From assembly GCA_903875225.1 (NCBI GenBank), contig CAIQVJ010000108.1, positions 62,001 to 126,000 on the forward strand: a stretch of 64,000 nt of DNA, written 5' to 3'. The position numbers and the translations under genes were made by a program. Source of the stretch: an uncultured Pseudomonadota bacterium. Its GTDB lineage: Bacteria; Myxococcota_A; UBA796; SXON01. The notes beneath the pieces were generated by a model. That model searched no databases, was not told the origin of the DNA, and was given only the letters and a program-made list of their open reading frames with translations. This document shows positions 1-8,061 of this stretch, one piece after another (position 1 is the stretch's first letter; the number at the start of each line of letters is the position of its first letter).

Positions 1-936
1 CCGGCCCTTCAGGTCGGGGCCGAAGCGTTGGATCACCATGTTCGCGAGCCGGTGCTTCTGGGCATCGTTCACGGCTTCGACCGCCCCGATGACCTCCAGC
101 TCGATGCCGTTCTCGCGCGCGGTCTCCTGGAGGGCGCGGACGTCCTTCGGGAAGCACGATCCGCCGTAGCCCGCACCCGGGAAGAAGAAGCGCAGGCCGA
201 TGCGACTGTCGCTCCCGGCGCCCCGCCGCACGGCGTCGACGTCTGCCCCCACCACGTCGCAGAGCTTCGCGATCTCGTTGATGAAGCTGATGCGCGTCGC
301 CAGGAAGGCGTTGGCGGTGTACTTGCAGAGCTCGGCGGACCGGTTGTCCATGAAGATGATCGGCTTGCCCGAGCGCACGAGCGGCGCGTAGAGGTCCTCC
401 ATCACCTTGCGTGCGTGCTCGGTCGCGTGCCCGCACACGATCCGGTCGGGCCGCAGGAAGTCGTCGATCGCCGCGCCTTCCTTGAGGAACTCGGGGTTCG
501 AGACGACGTCGTACTCGAACTTCATCGTGTCCTTGAGGATCGCACGGACCTTGTCGGCGGTGCCCACCGGCACGGTGCTCTTGATGATGACGGTCACGTC
601 GCCCGTCGCGTTCGCTGCGACGTCGCGCGCCACCTGGAACACGCCAGAGAGGTCGGCGGACCCGTCTGCCGACGACGGCGTTCCCACCGCGATGAACACC
701 ACCCGGGCCTCGGCGAGCGCGCCCTGCACGTTGCGACTGAAGGAGAGGCGCCCCTCGCGCACGTTGCGGTCGATCAGCTGATCGAGGCCTGGCTCGTAGA
801 TCGGGACCTTCCCCGCCTGCAGCGCGGAGATCTTGCCCTCATCGGTGTCCACCCCAGCAACCGTGTGGCCCATGTCGGCCATGCAGGTGCCAACGACGAG
901 GCCGACATACCCGGTACCAACGACTGTGATCTTCAT
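1..936 (-). CDS. ugd: UDP-glucose 6-dehydrogenase, C-terminus cut by window edge
   Basis: The enzyme oxidises UDP-glucose to UDP-glucuronate with NAD+ in the cytoplasm and supplies uronic acid for surface polysaccharide. The N-terminus has a Rossmann motif MKITVVGTGYVGLVVG. The signature GGSCFPKD with the catalytic cysteine lies near residue 265. The internal motifs STVPVGT and NPEFLKEG are also typical of the family. The ATG is at 934-936. 312 codons are visible out of roughly 430-450 in family members, so the C-terminal UDP-binding domain is mostly missing. It is the last visible gene on the minus strand after a lipoprotein and a glycosyltransferase, which fits an envelope-polysaccharide role. 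Confidence 0.93.
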   Translation of the reverse strand, partial: MKITVVGTGYVGLVVGTCMADMGHTVAGVDTDEGKISALQAGKVPIYEPGLDQLIDRNVREGRLSFSRNVQGALAEARVVFIAVGTPSSADGSADLSGVFQVARDVAANATGDVTVIIKSTVPVGTADKVRAILKDTMKFEYDVVSNPEFLKEGAAIDDFLRPDRIVCGHATEHARKVMEDLYAPLVRSGKPIIFMDNRSAELCKYTANAFLATRISFINEIAKLCDVVGADVDAVRRGAGSDSRIGLRFFFPGAGYGGSCFPKDVRALQETARENGIELEVIGAVEAVNDAQKHRLANMVIQRFGPDLKGR

Positions 937-1010
937 CTGATTCTCCGAAACCTGGGTGGTGGGCTCGCAAAGCAGCCCCGAAAGAGGCTCCCGGGCCTAA
1001 CCGGGATCCG

Positions 1011-2519
1011 TCAGCGCGTCAGTACGTCCGGACCGAGAGCCCCGTGAATCAGTACGGCATCGCGCTTGACCGAAAGATCAAAGGCGTCGATCCCCTCCGC
1101 CTTCGCTGTCGCATCGACGCAGTCGGCGAGCGCGCGATTCACCGAGCGCCAGGACGATTCCTCCTTCTCGAACGCCGCGCGGCCCAGGTCCTCGATGCGG
1201 ACGAACTCGACATGGTCGTCCAGCGCCTTCCCGGCCACCTGGTCCTCCGGCTCCAGCCAGCCCTCCGGGCGCACACGCTCCTCCCCCCGAAGCAGCACGC
1301 TCCTCCACGGCGCCTTGCTGTCCCCGAGCGTCCAGTCGCCCTCGGCCCTGAGCAGGCCCGCGCCTGGCTGCACAGCCTCGGTCTCGAATCCGAAGTCGGC
1401 CCGGAGCGTGAGCGTACGACCACCGCAGATCGAACGCAGCGGCTGGTCCACCAGGCCGGCCAACGTGGCGTCACGGACTGGTGGCAGGGTCGAGGCCCGA
1501 CGGGCATCCTCGTCGTCGAGCACCACCCCGACCCACCCCAGCAGGTCGACGAGGCGCAACTCGGACAGGGTGAGTTCGTGGTTCGTGGCCCCGGGCTCGA
1601 CCTCGAGCACGCCGATGTGGAACGTTCGGCCGACCACCATCCGCGGCAGATCGAGTCGCTGCGGCCCGTCGGTGTCCTCCACCGGGATGCTGACGCGTCC
1701 GCCGTCGTCGACCCCCACCGAGAGGGTTCGCACCCGGGGACTGCTGGCATATCGCTGCGACGAGCCCTGGTCCCCGTTCCAGAGTTCGAGCCCGACGAGG
1801 CCGAACGGATCCTTCAACGAGATCTCGACAGACTCGCCGATGCCGTCCCCCGCCTTGCCCTCGGTCCAGCCGAAGTTGAGCCGGTGGTCGAAGAGGAGGT
1901 TCGGGTGGTGGGCCTCGGAGGGGGGGAGCACCGAGCTTGCGCGCACCGAGCCCTTGACCGTTCGCGGCGGCCGGAGCGGGAGGGCGCCCCCCCGCTGCCG
2001 CAGGCCGAGCTCACCGAGACAGACTCCGGGCTGCCCGGAGCGCACCCGCACCTCCACGCCCGCCACGCGCCATCCCGCCCCGGCCTCGCCGAGCGAAAGC
2101 CTCACCGGCTCGCCCTGCGTCAGGAGCTCTCCCACGAGGCTCCCGTTGACCTCGACGTCGTAGCCGGCTGGAGCCGAAGCGGGGCATGGGTCCAGCGCCA
2201 GCTCGTCTGCGGTGACCGGATCGTCCAGCACGAAGCGGAGCCGGGCTCCGACGGGCTGCCCGGAGGGCCGCCAGCCGGTGTGCGCGTCTCCGTCGAGGAC
2301 CTCCGCGGTGCCGTGGCCCGTCGTCGCGGAGAGCTCGGCGAGGTGCAGACCCGTGAGCGGGGGACTCAGCGGGAGGAGCGGAGCCGGCTTGCCGGGCGCG
2401 GCCAGCTGGCCGGGCGCCGCCGGCTTCCCCACCACTGCGGGGGAAGCTGCCGGTTTCGCAGCGTCCTTCGCCGCGTTCGGTGCTGGGCACCCAGCGAGGA
2501 GGAGGAGCGAGACGAGCAC
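1011..2519 (-). CDS. Lipoprotein with NADase-type glycan-binding (discoidin-like) domain
   Basis: The 502-residue protein begins with a short signal peptide ending in a lipobox (LLAGC, Cys10) followed by an Ala/Pro/Lys-rich tether, so it is probably an outer-membrane lipoprotein. Residues about 60-170 form one discoidin-like beta region. Residues about 190-330 carry the pattern DHRLNFGWTEG...GDGIGESVEI...GLELWNG, which resembles the NADase-type glycan-binding domain known from myxobacterial proteins. The C-terminal 170 residues are not recognised. It lies 59 bp after the upstream glycosyltransferase gene and before ugd, on the same strand. Carbohydrate binding at the surface is inferred from the fold only. 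Confidence 0.7.
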   Translation of the reverse strand: MLVSLLLLAGCPAPNAAKDAAKPAASPAVVGKPAAPGQLAAPGKPAPLLPLSPPLTGLHLAELSATTGHGTAEVLDGDAHTGWRPSGQPVGARLRFVLDDPVTADELALDPCPASAPAGYDVEVNGSLVGELLTQGEPVRLSLGEAGAGWRVAGVEVRVRSGQPGVCLGELGLRQRGGALPLRPPRTVKGSVRASSVLPPSEAHHPNLLFDHRLNFGWTEGKAGDGIGESVEISLKDPFGLVGLELWNGDQGSSQRYASSPRVRTLSVGVDDGGRVSIPVEDTDGPQRLDLPRMVVGRTFHIGVLEVEPGATNHELTLSELRLVDLLGWVGVVLDDEDARRASTLPPVRDATLAGLVDQPLRSICGGRTLTLRADFGFETEAVQPGAGLLRAEGDWTLGDSKAPWRSVLLRGEERVRPEGWLEPEDQVAGKALDDHVEFVRIEDLGRAAFEKEESSWRSVNRALADCVDATAKAEGIDAFDLSVKRDAVLIHGALGPDVLTR

Positions 2520-2578
2520 CCGGGAACGTCACACGGCGGCCGGGGGACGTCGAGCGCCCCCCGGGGCGACGGGGCCCG

Positions 2579-3583
2579 CTACCGGATCCCCACGCCGATC
2601 GCACGCACGATGTGGTCCACCGCGGTCCGCTCCTGCGCAGCGGGTCGGCCCCTTGCAAGCCCTTCCCGCACGGCCTGCTCCACACCGCCGGCGCCGCCCT
2701 GCACCTTCACGTCGCCCCGGTCGCGCATCGCCCGCTCGAGGTACGGCGCCTCGGGGAAATGCCCCCGATCCACCCAGCACAGCCGCGTGCCACACAGCAT
2801 CGCCTCTGCCAGCACCCCATACCCGGGCTTGGTCAGCACGGCGTCGACACCGGCGAGGAGGGCGGGGAACCTCGCGTCCGCCACGAACCGAACGTCGTCG
2901 CGCTCCACAGCGGGCGAGGGCGGCGCGAGCACCCAGGTCACGTCGGGGATCCGCGGCAGCCAGGCGGCGAGGTTGTTGAGCCCCAGTCCGCCGAAGGCGA
3001 CCAGCACCGCCCGGCCGGGGACGTCCGGCCGGAACGGCGTCGCGCACAACGCAAGAGGCTCCGCCACCTGCGTCACGCCGCGAAAACCGTGCATCCCCGG
3101 GCCCGGCGAGAGCGCGACAGCGCGGTGGTGGGACTGCCACGCCTTCATCTGCGGGGCGAACTCCGTCAGCGCCGGGTAGTGCTCGTAGATCCAGGCCCAG
3201 TCGAAGTTCCCGACCGCGGTGGCCGGCACGCCGGCACGTCGGCACGCCTCCATCGCGGTGGGCGCCACGTCCACGATCGCGTGGTCCATGCCCCGCACGG
3301 CGTCTGCCAGCAGGTCGATCCGGGTCACGGCCTCCCTCCAGCGCACGCGCGTCGCGTCGAGGTCCTCCGTGAGGCTGTCGAGCTGCGCGATGCCCACGTC
3401 CACGCGCCAGGGCACGATCGTGAGCGCCCCCTGCCCCGCCGGGCGGGTGACCCGCAGCAGCTCCGGGGGGGCCGCGGTGTACAGCGCCACATCGTGGCCC
3501 AGCATCAGGAGTCGTTCCACCACGGCGAGCTGCCGCCCGACGTGGCCAAAACCGTGCGCGGAGCAGAGGACGGCGATGTTCAT
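2579..3583 (-). CDS. GT-B fold glycosyltransferase-like protein (GT28/MGT type)
   Basis: The 334-residue protein starts MNIAVLCSAHGFGHVGRQ, the Gly-rich N-terminal loop of GT-B nucleotide-sugar transferases that resemble MurG/MGT or the N-terminal half of bacterial L-arabinokinases. The C-terminal half contains VLVAFGGLGLNN and a donor-site-like stretch TKPGYGVLAEAMLCGTRL, then PEAPYLERAM. There is no signal peptide, so the site is cytoplasmic or membrane-peripheral. The substrate cannot be told. It is the first gene of the minus-strand run leading into the lipoprotein and ugd, which suggests work on cell-surface glycans. Confidence 0.75.
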   Translation of the reverse strand: MNIAVLCSAHGFGHVGRQLAVVERLLMLGHDVALYTAAPPELLRVTRPAGQGALTIVPWRVDVGIAQLDSLTEDLDATRVRWREAVTRIDLLADAVRGMDHAIVDVAPTAMEACRRAGVPATAVGNFDWAWIYEHYPALTEFAPQMKAWQSHHRAVALSPGPGMHGFRGVTQVAEPLALCATPFRPDVPGRAVLVAFGGLGLNNLAAWLPRIPDVTWVLAPPSPAVERDDVRFVADARFPALLAGVDAVLTKPGYGVLAEAMLCGTRLCWVDRGHFPEAPYLERAMRDRGDVKVQGGAGGVEQAVREGLARGRPAAQERTAVDHIVRAIGVGIR

Positions 3584-3622
3584 GCGCGCGCTTACTCCGT
3601 CGCCCGCCTCCCATCGAACGCG

Positions 3623-3640
3623 GGCGGGGCCCCTGACGCG
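3623..3640 (+). repeat. 18-bp intergenic repeat, copy 1 (with hairpin)
   Basis: The sequence GGCGGGGCCCCTGACGCG is identical to 8026-8043. It runs directly into a 6-bp perfect hairpin, CGCGTT-CACC-AACGCG. Both copies are outside or at the very end of genes. It might be a small extragenic palindromic element or a chance GC-rich match. Confidence 0.35.
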
Positions 3641-3687
3641 TTCACCAACGCGGGGCGGGCCGCGAGCGCGCCCCCCGGTCGTTCACC

Positions 3688-3774
3688 TGCGCGGCTTTCC
3701 CAGCGCGAGATGGCGGATCTCCTCGGCGTCGAGCAGGGCACCGTCTCCAAGGGCGAGAGCAAGGCCGGCGGGGC
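3688..3774 (+). pseudogene. Relic of an XRE-family helix-turn-helix regulator
   Basis: One frame reads LSQREMADLLGVEQGTVSKG, an almost canonical XRE DNA-binding helix pair. Neither a family-like N-terminus nor the rest of the domain can be followed; the frame turns into Gly/Arg-rich nonsense after about 30 residues. No start codon with a ribosome binding site was found. A relic of an antitoxin or repressor gene is the simplest reading, especially with a PIN toxin fragment 300 bases downstream. Confidence 0.5.
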
Positions 3775-4049
3775 GCTGGGGCGGCTGGGTGCAGGAGGGG
3801 GCGCGGTGACGCCAGGACAATGTCGGGTCGGTTGCGGATTGCATTGGAATCGGCTGACGGAATACTCGACGGCCTGGGGGCTGGCGCCGGGAACGGCCCC
3901 GGCAGATCGGGTTTGGGGCAGTTTGGCGACGGGGTACCGTCAAGCCTTGACGCCGGACAGGCGCCGGACACGATTGGCCAGTTTGCACACGAGGCGGGAC
4001 CCGCGCCACACGCCGTCAGGGAGGTGGCGCGGACCGTGGGGCGTCCTCG

Positions 4050-4205
4050 CTCCACGCCCAGCACGGAAAGATCCAGTTCGCCGAAGGCGTGGACAGGTGG
4101 GTGGACGCGGCGCTCGCCAGTCTCGGGGTGCGGGTGGTGCCCATCGACATGGCCATCCTGCGGCGAACGTTCAAGTTGGCCGGGTTCGACCGGAAAGACC
4201 CGGCA
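4050..4205 (+). pseudogene. Relic of a PIN-domain (VapC-type) toxin
   Basis: The frame containing 4089 reads LHAQHGKIQFAEGVDRWVDA, then ALGVRVVP-like SLGVRVVPIDMAILRR and FDRKDPADR. This is the C-terminal third of VapC/PIN ribonucleases, where the motif is typically FHRDPADRLIVATA. The frame diverges straight after DPADR into Arg-rich sequence, so the last helix and final acidic residue are missing. No N-terminal half with the first catalytic Asp is present. It is therefore a decayed toxin gene. Confidence 0.55.
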
Positions 4206-4299
4206 GACCGAACGCGCCGTAGGCGGAGACGGCCCGGGAGGGTGTACCCTGCCGGGGTGTGTTTTGAGGTGACCCGTTCGGGCTTTCTTTCCTCCAGTG

Positions 4300-4405
4300 G
4301 GGTCATTCATAAGGAACAAACTACTAAGGTTTAACCTATGTTGTGTTCATTGCGTGAGGGCGAATTCCGGGCGTTCGCGCACAGTTTGGGCTAAGAGCCT
4401 GACCT
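4300..4405 (+). promoter_or_regulatory. AT-rich upstream region, probable promoter of MopE-like gene
   Basis: Bases 4305-4360 are the most AT-rich stretch of the surrounding kilobases and sit 45-100 bases before the ATG at 4406. A TAAGAG stretch 11 bases before the ATG could serve as a weak ribosome binding site. No specific -10/-35 pair is asserted. Confidence 0.35.
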
Positions 4406-7400
4406 ATGCACCGATTTGCTGCCTCTGCCATCACCATCGCCTGCCTCGGTGGAGTCTCGGGTTGCCCGATCGTCTCGGACGCCGATCTGGCGGCGCGCGT
4501 CGACAAGGACGGGGACGGACACTCCGCGGCCCAGTTCGGCGGAGATGACTGCGACGACACAGACGGGACCATCTTCCCGGGAGCTGACGACGTCCCGTAC
4601 GACGGGGTCGACGCCGATTGCTCTGGGACCTCGGACAACGACGCGGACGGCGATGGGCACGACGACGTCGGCCACGGGGGCGGCGACTGCGACGATGCCG
4701 ACCCCGCGGTGCATCCGGGGGCGACCGAGGTCTGCGACGGGCTCGACGACGACTGTGATGGCGTCGTCGGCGACAGCTCGGAGCCGAGCACGGATGAGTC
4801 GGATGACGATGGAGATGGCTCGCTCGTCTGCGCGGGGGACTGCGACGACACGGACCCCGGCGTCAGTCCGGCGGTCCAGGAGGTCTGCGATGCGCGCAAC
4901 ACGGACGAGGACTGCGACGGGTCGACGGACGATGGGGATGGGAGCGCAACGGGTCAGACTGATTGGTACCTGGATGGCGATCAGGATGGCTACGGTGCCG
5001 CCGACAACGTGAGTCGGCAATGCGATCCACCCGCGAACTATGTCGAGAATTCGGAGGACTGCGACGACAGTGACGCAGCGATCAACCCGGACTCGCGCTG
5101 GTACCCGGATGCGGACGAGGACGGCTGGGGCGATGAGGCGGCCCCGATCATCCAGTGTTCACAGCCCACGGGCTACGTCACCTCGCCCGGGGACTGTGAC
5201 GACGGTGACATGGAAATCCATCCGGGGGCATTGGAGACCTGCGATCGCATCGACGACGATTGCGATGGGCTGATCGACGCGGACGACGCCGGGGTCGACC
5301 CAAGCGAGGCGGTCTGGTATCGGGACCGCGACAACGACGGCTATGGCGACGAGAGCGCCTCGATTGTGACCTGCACGAGCGGCGGCGGATACGTCCACAC
5401 CCCCGGCGACTGCGACGACTATGCCTCGACCGTGAGCCCAGGCGCGTCCGAGGTGTGTGACACCCAGGACAATGACTGCGACGGGTACATCGACGACACC
5501 GATCCGGACATCATCGACATGACGACATGGTTCGGCGATGGCGATGGCGACGGCTTCGGAGATGCCTCAGACGTCCGGATCGCCTGCCTCGAGCCCGCGC
5601 ACTACGTGCTGTCGGGCACGGACTGTGACGACCGGGACGCGGCGATCAACACGGACGCCGAGGAGGTGTGCGACACCATCGACAACGACTGCGATACGCT
5701 GGTCGACGACGAGGATCCGGACGTGGCGGCGGGCACCGCCAGCTACACCGACGCGGACGGAGACGGGTACGGGGACACCACGACGGTGACCTGGATGTGT
5801 GCCCCGCCGGCAGACAATGTCTACGCCCCGGGGGACTGTGACGACTTGATGGCTACAGCCAACCCTGGCGCGCCCGAGCTCTGGTACGATGGTATCGACG
5901 AGCATTGCGACGGCGGCGACGACTACGATCAGGATGGGGACGGGGACGACGACCAGGCACATGGCGGCGGCGACTGCGACGACGAGGATCCAACGATTGC
6001 ATCGACGCGAGAAGAGATCTGGTACGATGGCGTCGACGAGAACTGCGATGGGGCGCGCGATGACGACCAGGACGGGGATGGTTTTGAACTGGCGAACGAT
6101 TGTGAGGACACAGTTGCGACCGTGAACCCTGGCGAGATCGAGGACTGCCGAACCGCTGCGGATGACGACTGCTCGGGGAGCACCAACGCGATGGATGGGG
6201 TCGGCTGTGAGATGTACTACGCCGACGTCGACACAGACGGGTTCGGGAGTTCGACCGGGATCTGTGCGTGCGGGCCGACCGCCCCCTACCCGTCTGCGAC
6301 GCACAGCGACTGCGACGATGCGGATGCTGCTCGGAGCCCGGGGGCGACGGAGGTGTGCCGAAACGGCGTCGACGACAATTGCGACGAGTCGGGAGACCCA
6401 TGCGCCCTCGCGGATCGCTCGTTGTCGGCAGCAGACATGACCTTCCTTGGGGAGGCCACGCTCGACGGCGCCGGGCGGTCGCTCTCGTTCGCCGGGGACG
6501 TGAACGATGACGGCTACGACGACATCCTCGTCGGCGCTTCTGGGAGCGATGTGGCGGGGGGCCAGTCCGGCAGCGCCTACCTGCTGTTCGGATCGGAAGG
6601 GATGGTGTCAGCCGCTCTCTCAGACGCTTCGGCGGCGTTCACCGGCGAGGCGGTGAACGACAGCGCGGGCTTCGCGGTAGCCGGGGTGGGAGACGTCGAC
6701 GCGGATGGTTTTGACGATGTCCTCGTTGGCTCCCACTACAACTCGGACGGGGGCTACCACGCTGGATCGGCCTACCTGATCCTGGGTGCCAGTTCGCTGA
6801 TGTCGGCGTCGCTGTCCTCCGCAGGGTTGGAATACTCGGGAGTCACGGGCGAGGACCAGGCCGCGTATTGGGTTGCGGGCGCGGGGGATTTCAACGCCGA
6901 TGGCTACGCCGACATGCTCGTGGGTGCGCCGTATCGCAGCGCCTACACCGGCTCAGTGTACCTGGTGCTCGGCTCCGCGACTCCGCACACCCAGTCGCTG
7001 GGAATGGCGGACGCGGAGTGGACCGGCGAACCCGCGGGCATGACGCAGGCCGGACGAGCGGTCGCAGGCGCCGGCGACGTGGATGGGGACGGCTTCGACG
7101 ATGTTCTGGTGGGGTCCCTGGGCGTCAGCAACGGGGCCTTGGCGTACGCCGGGGCGGCCTATCTGGTCCTTGGGGGGCACACCCCCACTTCGGGGCCGCT
7201 CTCAGGCGCAGACGCAAAGCTCCTGGGAACAGCCGCCGACGATGAAGCTGGGTACTCCGTGGCGGGAGGGGGCGACGTGAACGCGGACGGGTACGCCGAC
7301 ATGCTCATCGGCGCCCCCGCCGCTGACGGCGGTGGGACCAATCACGGTGCGGTGTACCTGTTCCTCGGTGGCACGTCTCGGGCCTCCGGCCTGGTGAGCG

Positions 7401-7762
7401 CGGCAGACAGTGTGTTCTACGGCACCGCAGTCTCCGGAGCGGGCGACGCCGTGTCTGCAGCGGGAGACGCGGACGCGGATGGTTACGGGGACATCCTCCT
7501 CGGAGCGCCCGGCCTCTCGACGTCTGCCAGCAGCGCGGGGAGCGCTTACCTGATCCTGGGCTCCTCGGCCCCCCCAGCCGTGATGGACGCTGCGGCGGCG
7601 TTCGCCGCCTCCAACGCCTATGCTGCGGCTGGTTGCTCCCTTGGGGGGGCGGGCGATGTGAATGCGGACGGGTACGCCGACATCCTCGTGGGTGCCTACG
7701 GCGTCGGCACCAATGGCTACGAGTCCGGTGCCGCCTACCTGATCCTTGGCACGGGCCTCTGA
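4406..7762 (+). CDS. Large lipoprotein with MopE-type metal-binding repeats and FG-GAP propeller
   Basis: The 1118-residue protein has a signal peptide ending in a lipobox (GVSGC). Residues about 30-660 hold a long series of repeats of the form DxDGDGxGD...GDCDD...xxPGAxEVCDxxDNDCDG, the MopE-like putative metal-binding motif, rich in Asp and paired Cys. From about residue 667 to the end there are seven or so FG-GAP/integrin-alpha-like blades (GDVNDDGYDDILVGA, SAYLLFGS), which form a Ca-binding beta-propeller. The domain order suggests a calcium- or copper-binding stalk carrying a propeller head outside the cell. It stands alone on the plus strand. Confidence 0.88.
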   Translation: MHRFAASAITIACLGGVSGCPIVSDADLAARVDKDGDGHSAAQFGGDDCDDTDGTIFPGADDVPYDGVDADCSGTSDNDADGDGHDDVGHGGGDCDDADPAVHPGATEVCDGLDDDCDGVVGDSSEPSTDESDDDGDGSLVCAGDCDDTDPGVSPAVQEVCDARNTDEDCDGSTDDGDGSATGQTDWYLDGDQDGYGAADNVSRQCDPPANYVENSEDCDDSDAAINPDSRWYPDADEDGWGDEAAPIIQCSQPTGYVTSPGDCDDGDMEIHPGALETCDRIDDDCDGLIDADDAGVDPSEAVWYRDRDNDGYGDESASIVTCTSGGGYVHTPGDCDDYASTVSPGASEVCDTQDNDCDGYIDDTDPDIIDMTTWFGDGDGDGFGDASDVRIACLEPAHYVLSGTDCDDRDAAINTDAEEVCDTIDNDCDTLVDDEDPDVAAGTASYTDADGDGYGDTTTVTWMCAPPADNVYAPGDCDDLMATANPGAPELWYDGIDEHCDGGDDYDQDGDGDDDQAHGGGDCDDEDPTIASTREEIWYDGVDENCDGARDDDQDGDGFELANDCEDTVATVNPGEIEDCRTAADDDCSGSTNAMDGVGCEMYYADVDTDGFGSSTGICACGPTAPYPSATHSDCDDADAARSPGATEVCRNGVDDNCDESGDPCALADRSLSAADMTFLGEATLDGAGRSLSFAGDVNDDGYDDILVGASGSDVAGGQSGSAYLLFGSEGMVSAALSDASAAFTGEAVNDSAGFAVAGVGDVDADGFDDVLVGSHYNSDGGYHAGSAYLILGASSLMSASLSSAGLEYSGVTGEDQAAYWVAGAGDFNADGYADMLVGAPYRSAYTGSVYLVLGSATPHTQSLGMADAEWTGEPAGMTQAGRAVAGAGDVDGDGFDDVLVGSLGVSNGALAYAGAAYLVLGGHTPTSGPLSGADAKLLGTAADDEAGYSVAGGGDVNADGYADMLIGAPAADGGGTNHGAVYLFLGGTSRASGLVSAADSVFYGTAVSGAGDAVSAAGDADADGYGDILLGAPGLSTSASSAGSAYLILGSSAPPAVMDAAAAFAASNAYAAAGCSLGGAGDVNADGYADILVGAYGVGTNGYESGAAYLILGTGL

Positions 7763-8033
7763 GGCGGGTCCAACTGCGGGGTCCATGCAGCGGCACGACC
7801 GCAGGGTCGAACACCTGGACAATGCGAGCGCGCTGCGCCGCATCCGCGCCGTACAGTGTCCCTGCCCACGAGATCCTCCCAGCTGGGGAGCTTTTTGTCC
7901 ACACTCCTGCTCCCGGTTCCACGCCCCGGCCGCGGTCGTTATCCGCCCGTGAAAGTACCACCAGGAGTCAGGCATCTGGGCATCCCACGCGGGACGGAAC
8001 CGGTAGAATCTCGTCGGCCGGGACAGGCGGGGC
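7763..8033. other. Intergenic region, no gene seen
   Basis: About 270 bases between the convergent MopE-like gene and leucine dehydrogenase. It contains a possible terminator at 7876-7896 for the plus-strand gene and the second copy of an 18-bp repeat. Nothing else is recognised. Confidence 0.5.
7876..7896 (+). terminator. Possible Rho-independent terminator
   Basis: A short hairpin CTCCC-AGCTG-GGGAG is followed directly by CTTTTTG. The stem is only 5 bp, but the T-run is unusual for this GC-rich DNA. It sits about 115 bases after the MopE-like gene's stop codon. Confidence 0.4.
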
Positions 8034-8043
8034 CCCTGACGCG
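8026..8043 (+). repeat. 18-bp intergenic repeat, copy 2
   Basis: Identical to 3623-3640. Its last nine bases form the left arm of the hairpin at 8034-8061. Confidence 0.35.
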
Positions 8044-8061
8044 GGTACTCCGGCGTCAGGG
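8034..8061 (-). terminator. Strong hairpin at the leucine dehydrogenase stop codon
   Basis: Perfect 9-bp inverted repeat (CCCTGACGC / GCGTCAGGG) with a 10-base loop. The stop codon of the minus-strand leucine dehydrogenase lies inside the right arm. No T-run follows, so it may be a transcript-stabilising hairpin or factor-dependent terminator rather than a classical intrinsic terminator. Confidence 0.4.

Larger units (their letters stand above)
3584..4405. other. Intergenic, degraded region between GT gene and MopE-like gene
   Basis: No convincing intact gene is seen in this 822-base stretch. Open frames exist on both strands, but they have odd composition and no family resemblance. Two fragments are recognisable on the plus strand: an XRE helix-turn-helix piece near 3690-3770 and a PIN-domain toxin piece near 4050-4205 (listed separately). 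The last 100 bases become clearly AT-richer and probably hold the promoter of the downstream gene. An 18-base sequence at 3623-3640 recurs at 8026-8043. Confidence 0.6.

Noticed and set aside
28..1047. Plus-strand open frame over ugd
   Set aside because: The minus-strand reading gives a complete UDP-glucose dehydrogenase N-terminus with the catalytic Cys motif.
1044..3179. Long plus-strand open frames over the lipoprotein and glycosyltransferase genes
   Set aside because: They run opposite genes with clear lipobox and GT-B motifs and have no recognisable content.
3820..4272. 150-codon plus-strand open frame in the decayed region
   Set aside because: It has no ribosome binding site or family pattern and is out of frame with the PIN remnant it overlaps.
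4500..6400. Periodic repeats resembling a minisatellite
   Set aside because: They are the coding repeats of the MopE-type protein; the nucleotide copies differ mostly at codon level.
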